Assembly: GCA_016801885.1 (NCBI GenBank)
Contig: CM028884.1
Span: 10,916,181 to 10,980,180, forward strand
Length of the DNA: 64,000 nucleotides
Reading direction: 5' to 3'
Origin: Toxotes chatareus
Taxonomy: Eukaryota; Chordata; Actinopteri; Toxotidae
Position numbers and translations under genes: made by a program. The notes beneath the pieces were generated by a model. That model did no database searches. It saw only the letters and a program-made list of their open reading frames with translations, and was not told the origin of the DNA. How positions within the stretch are numbered: position 1 is the stretch's first letter; each line of letters opens with the position of its first letter. Shown here piece by piece: positions 63,301 through 64,000 of the stretch.

Positions 63301-63542
63301 ATCTCTGACTTTTTCTCTGACTACATACCTGTGTTGACCCCCCCAGTGAAAATCCAGGCCCCGGTGGTGACTGCAGCTTTGATGAGGCCCTTGCCCACCA
63401 CCTGCTTGATGCGTGGGTGCAGATCAAAGTTCTGAACTCCTCCATGGACAGAGATGAGGATCTTGGGAAGCTCCATATGCCACTCCTTCAGCATCAGCCG
63501 CAGGATGCTTTCCGGCCGCGAGTCGTGGGACAAACGCACATA
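37676..63542 (-). CDS. trpm7: TRPM7 channel-kinase, 36 coding exons, 5' end outside window
   Basis: Thirty-six exons on the - strand join in one frame (5817 nt with the stop, 1938 residues); roughly the first hundred codons lie beyond the right edge. Order: TRPM homology region, six transmembrane segments, TRP box, coiled coil, long Ser/Pro-rich linker, alpha-kinase, ending RLML as in vertebrate TRPM7. The protein conducts Mg, Ca and Zn and phosphorylates targets such as myosin II heavy chain; it acts at the plasma membrane and in vesicles. TRPM7 rather than TRPM6 is called from VERNNLMRLSQSIPFTPVPP followed by RGEPVTVYRLEESSP, the C-terminus, and the 15q21-type neighbour bcl2l10. The predicted total of about 2040 residues exceeds the human 1865, mainly through the linker. 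Exons and motifs are given block by block in the following entries. Confidence 0.97.
38866..40374 (-). other. trpm7 intron 31
   Basis: Contains the dispersed repeat at 39108-39262 and otherwise unremarkable intronic sequence; no nested gene is supported. Confidence 0.7.
39108..39262 (+). repeat. Dispersed fish repeat (AAGTGTCCTTGGACAAG...AAGCACTTTG type)
   Basis: AAGTGTCCTTGGACAAGTCA, GAAGTTGCTCCC, AATTTTAAAGCACTTTGTGA and AAGTGCAGTCCATTCAC occur in this order, as in a very common fish repeat whose end reads AAAGCGCTTTG...AATGCAGTCCATTTAC. Confidence 0.6.
40659..43362 (-). other. trpm7 introns 28-30
   Basis: Apart from exons 42017-42082 and 42334-42378 this stretch is intronic. It holds the degraded repeat at 43038-43210 and poly-A runs (around 41781). 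No nested gene or RNA is supported. Confidence 0.6.
42334..47556 (-). CDS. trpm7: trpm7 exons 22-29: coiled coil and Ser/Pro-rich linker
   Basis: Exon 22 is large (46343-47556, 1214 nt). It begins with the coiled coil (VETMCLQLREVGNKVNFIKR, LDSQIGHLQDLSALTVDTLK) that tetramerises TRPM7, then enters a low-complexity Ser/Pro/Gly stretch, includes the TVEFGAFVGKCEN block matching human TVEFGAFVG-type sequence, and ends RKRS at donor CGGA|GTGAGT. Then follow short exons: 45558-45652, 44647-44743, 44388-44464, 44207-44244 (38 nt), 43941-43969 (29 nt), 43363-43416 and 42334-42378. These carry the substrate-recognition/autophosphorylation linker: QPEGHGQIRAVNSYAGFTEF, KKDRSRVSAEDILIHED, GSPFKPMESYQYSA. 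Phases agree throughout, which supports even the two micro-exons. Exons 28 and 29 are symmetric (phase 1-1) and could be skipped without a frameshift. Confidence 0.88.
43038..43210 (+). repeat. Degraded dispersed repeat (ATTAATCG family)
   Basis: GCATTTTCATTGTTGATTTA, CCATCAATTTTTTTTGACTT and CTCACACTGGAGAAGCTGGA in order match a diverged copy of the common fish repeat whose consensus includes ATTTTCACTGTTGATTAATC and ...AGAAGCTGGAA. Lies inside a trpm7 intron. Confidence 0.5.
47723..48250 (-). CDS. trpm7: trpm7 exons 20-21: TRP box and start of coiled-coil segment
   Basis: Exons 48072-48250 and 47723-47855. The first encodes the TRP helix with the invariant tryptophan (SISNLVWKYQRYHFIMAYHE, then KPVLPPPFILL) and a basic stretch CRKRKKEN. 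The second encodes LFLTEEDQKKLHDFEEQCVE and ends SEEHIRLTSER, running into the coiled coil at the start of exon 22. The TRP helix couples gating and phosphoinositide sensing in TRPM channels. Confidence 0.95.
48390..54833 (-). CDS. trpm7: trpm7 exons 14-19: transmembrane and pore region
   Basis: Exons: 54678-54833 (S1: VILSILVPPAILLLEYKSKA), 54059-54202, 51251-51379 (S2: LFYLGFLMFYSYVVLV), 50782-51033 (S3 and S4: FLAIMIFFIGFGLRL and TVYCLNIIFWYVRLLDILAV), 49097-49271 (S5, pore helix and filter: MFYIVVIMAIVLLSYGV, YWMMYGEVYAYEID) and 48390-48522 (post-filter loop and S6: FVQYILMVNLLIAFF). The filter GEVYAYE with its acidic residues is intact, as expected for divalent-selective conduction. The S3-S4 linker (RLAGGDAFIPGRT) is shorter than in mammalian TRPM7. 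Exon 18 has alternative donors (see the separate entry). The 2.7-kb intron between exons 15 and 16 is the largest one contained in this block. Confidence 0.96.
49059..49097 (-). promoter_or_regulatory. Three tandem in-frame 5' splice sites after the pore filter exon
   Basis: After GAAATCGATG the - strand reads GTAAGG, and 18 nt later GTAGGG, and 18 nt later GTAAGG, each preceded by G (exon ends 49097, 49079 or 49061). All three leave the same phase (1) and no stop intervenes, so exon 18 can end after EID, or add GKDDED, or add GKDDEDGRGDYE before joining the VCANNSD exon. The two 18-bp units are about two-thirds identical, suggesting a tandem duplication that copied the donor. The first site fits the family-standard protein; use of the others is inferred. 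Confidence 0.75.
49272..50781 (-). other. trpm7 intron 17
   Basis: Contains a dispersed repeat at 49590-49730; the remainder is ordinary AT-rich intron with no supported gene. Confidence 0.7.
49590..49730 (+). repeat. Dispersed fish repeat (GCTTATTCGCTTTCTTGC type)
   Basis: GAATATGCTTATTCGCTTTC, GTTAGCTTAGCATGAAGATT, GGGGGAAACAGCTAGACTGG and CAGCACCTCTAAGCTC occur in order. It is the same family as 32480-32656 in the opposite orientation. Confidence 0.7.
52222..52432 (+). repeat. Dispersed fish repeat (CCATCAAATTTTGTACAG...GCGCC type)
   Basis: CTGCCATCAAATTTTGTACA, CCCCTGACTTTAGCGCCTCT, CCACCAGCAGATTGATATTT and GACTCTGGTGATCCCTTAA appear in order. These are diverged words of a common fish repeat (consensus GCCATGAAATTTGGTACAGA...GGTGATCCC). 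Confidence 0.6.
52427..52600 (+). repeat. Dispersed fish repeat (AAAGGGCAACTCC type)
   Basis: AAAGGGCAACTCCGGGATTT, AACCTGGGCCTTATTTTCCC, ATGGTTGATAGGGACAAAGA and GCTGCTGCAATGTAGCTGA occur in order and match a frequent fish dispersed repeat. It directly abuts the preceding repeat. Confidence 0.6.
52845..52891 (+). repeat. Fragment of dispersed repeat (CAGATCCTCTACTTAAGTAA)
   Basis: ACTGTATTCAGATCCTCTAC and TTAAGTAACAGTACCACACA match one end of the family whose other end lies at 31226-31412. Confidence 0.5.
55186..63542 (-). CDS. trpm7: trpm7 exons 1-13 of the window: TRPM homology region
   Basis: Exons (- strand, in order): 63329-63542, 62187-62311, 61874-62045, 60227-60401, 59186-59309, 58764-58836, 57388-57488, 56760-56894, 56600-56653, 56371-56511, 55971-56105, 55522-55799, 55186-55414. 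They encode the cytosolic TRPM homology repeats, including VGKGLIKAAVTTGAWIFTGG, CTIGIAPWGVIENRNDL, VVALIFEGGPNVILTVLEYL, PPVPVVVCEGTGRAAD, AFDQLVLTLAWDRVDIAKNH and LVIEYLMGGTYRC, all hallmark stretches of the family. The first exon opens with YVRLSHDSRPE, so the missing part is the N-terminal start. All junctions are GT..AG with compatible phases; the donor after 55186 (AAG|GTTCAT) is weak. This region drives assembly and interaction with regulators. Confidence 0.95.
57291..57364. repeat. (CA)37 microsatellite close to a trpm7 splice donor
   Basis: Thirty-seven uninterrupted CA units on the + strand, hence (TG)37 in the trpm7 transcript, starting about 24 nt into intron 7 after the donor of exon 57388-57488. 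Confidence 0.98.
57489..58763 (-). other. trpm7 intron 6
   Basis: Unremarkable intronic sequence with an A run near 58350; no nested gene or bounded repeat recognised. Confidence 0.5.
60402..61873 (-). other. trpm7 intron 3
   Basis: No gene. A T(22-23) run on the + strand (61742-61763) lies about 110 nt inside the intron from the exon 3 donor, i.e. an A-tract in the transcript, possibly a retroposon tail. Confidence 0.5.
62312..63328 (-). other. trpm7 intron 1 of the window
   Basis: No supported gene, RNA or repeat beyond a short tandem CCACAACAAGT duplication near 62575-62595. Confidence 0.5.
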
Positions 63543-64000
63543 CTGTCCATGTTTGTACAGACACGAGGGAAAGCGAGTTCACATTGACACACACATAAAA
63601 AACACAGGTGTTAGAAGATGGCCAACAGCATCCCACATGTCTACTAAGCCACAAAGTTAATCTGTGTTTGTAATGTACTGACTGGGCTCAAATATAATTT
63701 AAGTCGGTTAGTATTTTGTTGCTTAAAGATCTGAACACTGTACCAGTAATACACACTGGAGATCAGCTTTTCCCATGATCCTTTTCATGTATAGTTATTA
63801 CTTAGTCAGGTGGGTAACTAAAGACAGTTCAACATGATTCATTCATTTATTTTAATTAATTTGTCAAATCAAGCTCAAATCAAGGGCTAAACCCATGTGA
63901 CTTCATGTTCTTAGTGGGACCATAGAAATCTAAATTGAATAAAACACTTCAGAGTAAGAGTTGTTAAGACACGTATGCCTTTGTAAAAAAACAAAAAAAA
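63543..64000 (-). other. trpm7 intron upstream of the first visible exon
   Basis: The acceptor CATGGACAG|TATGTGCG precedes the first visible exon. The remaining sequence up to the window edge is intronic; the exons encoding the N-terminus lie beyond it. Confidence 0.7.

Overview
The window is vertebrate nuclear DNA, most probably from a ray-finned (teleost) fish. Genes have many short exons with GT..AG introns and vertebrate-type 3' UTRs. The protein families are vertebrate, and the dispersed repeats (tRNA-headed SINE, hAT elements, several short repeat families) are of kinds common in teleosts. I do not name a species.

Layout: (1) 1-17690 is one uninterrupted satellite array, entering from the left edge, with a monomer of about 76 bp and several nested higher-order periods. 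(2) 17691-22900 is repeat-derived DNA without an intact gene: a decayed Helitron/PIF1-type helicase fragment, a direct repeat pair, a hAT-like MITE and a CA/TA microsatellite. (3) 22920-27080 holds bcl2l10 on the + strand: a probable non-coding first exon and two coding exons encoding 188 residues. (4) 27100-32900 is intergenic and rich in mobile DNA: a MITE, a SINE and an internally deleted hAT element, each with its own target-site duplication. (5) 32895-36090 holds a selenoprotein W family gene on the - strand. It has four coding exons, an in-frame TGA in a C-x-x-U motif, and a SECIS hairpin about 255 nt after the stop. (6) 37676-63542 holds trpm7 on the - strand: 36 coding exons, complete at the 3' end and missing only roughly the first hundred codons beyond the right edge.

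TRPM7 is a Mg/Ca/Zn-permeable channel fused to an alpha-kinase. All 36 exons join in one frame (5817 nt including the stop) with conserved splice phases. Filter, TRP box, coiled coil, kinase lysine, catalytic aspartates and zinc ligands are all present. bcl2l10 and trpm7 both lie on human chromosome 15q21, so the block fits conserved synteny. The three genes belong to separate pathways (apoptosis/ER calcium, thiol redox, divalent cation entry); I see no operon-like functional unit.

Most worth a second look: three in-frame tandem 5' splice sites 18 nt apart just after the TRPM7 selectivity filter, the Sec codon and SECIS pair, the nested higher-order periods of the satellite, and a (TG)37 tract close to a trpm7 splice donor. 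I found no evidence of an entirely new biological system.
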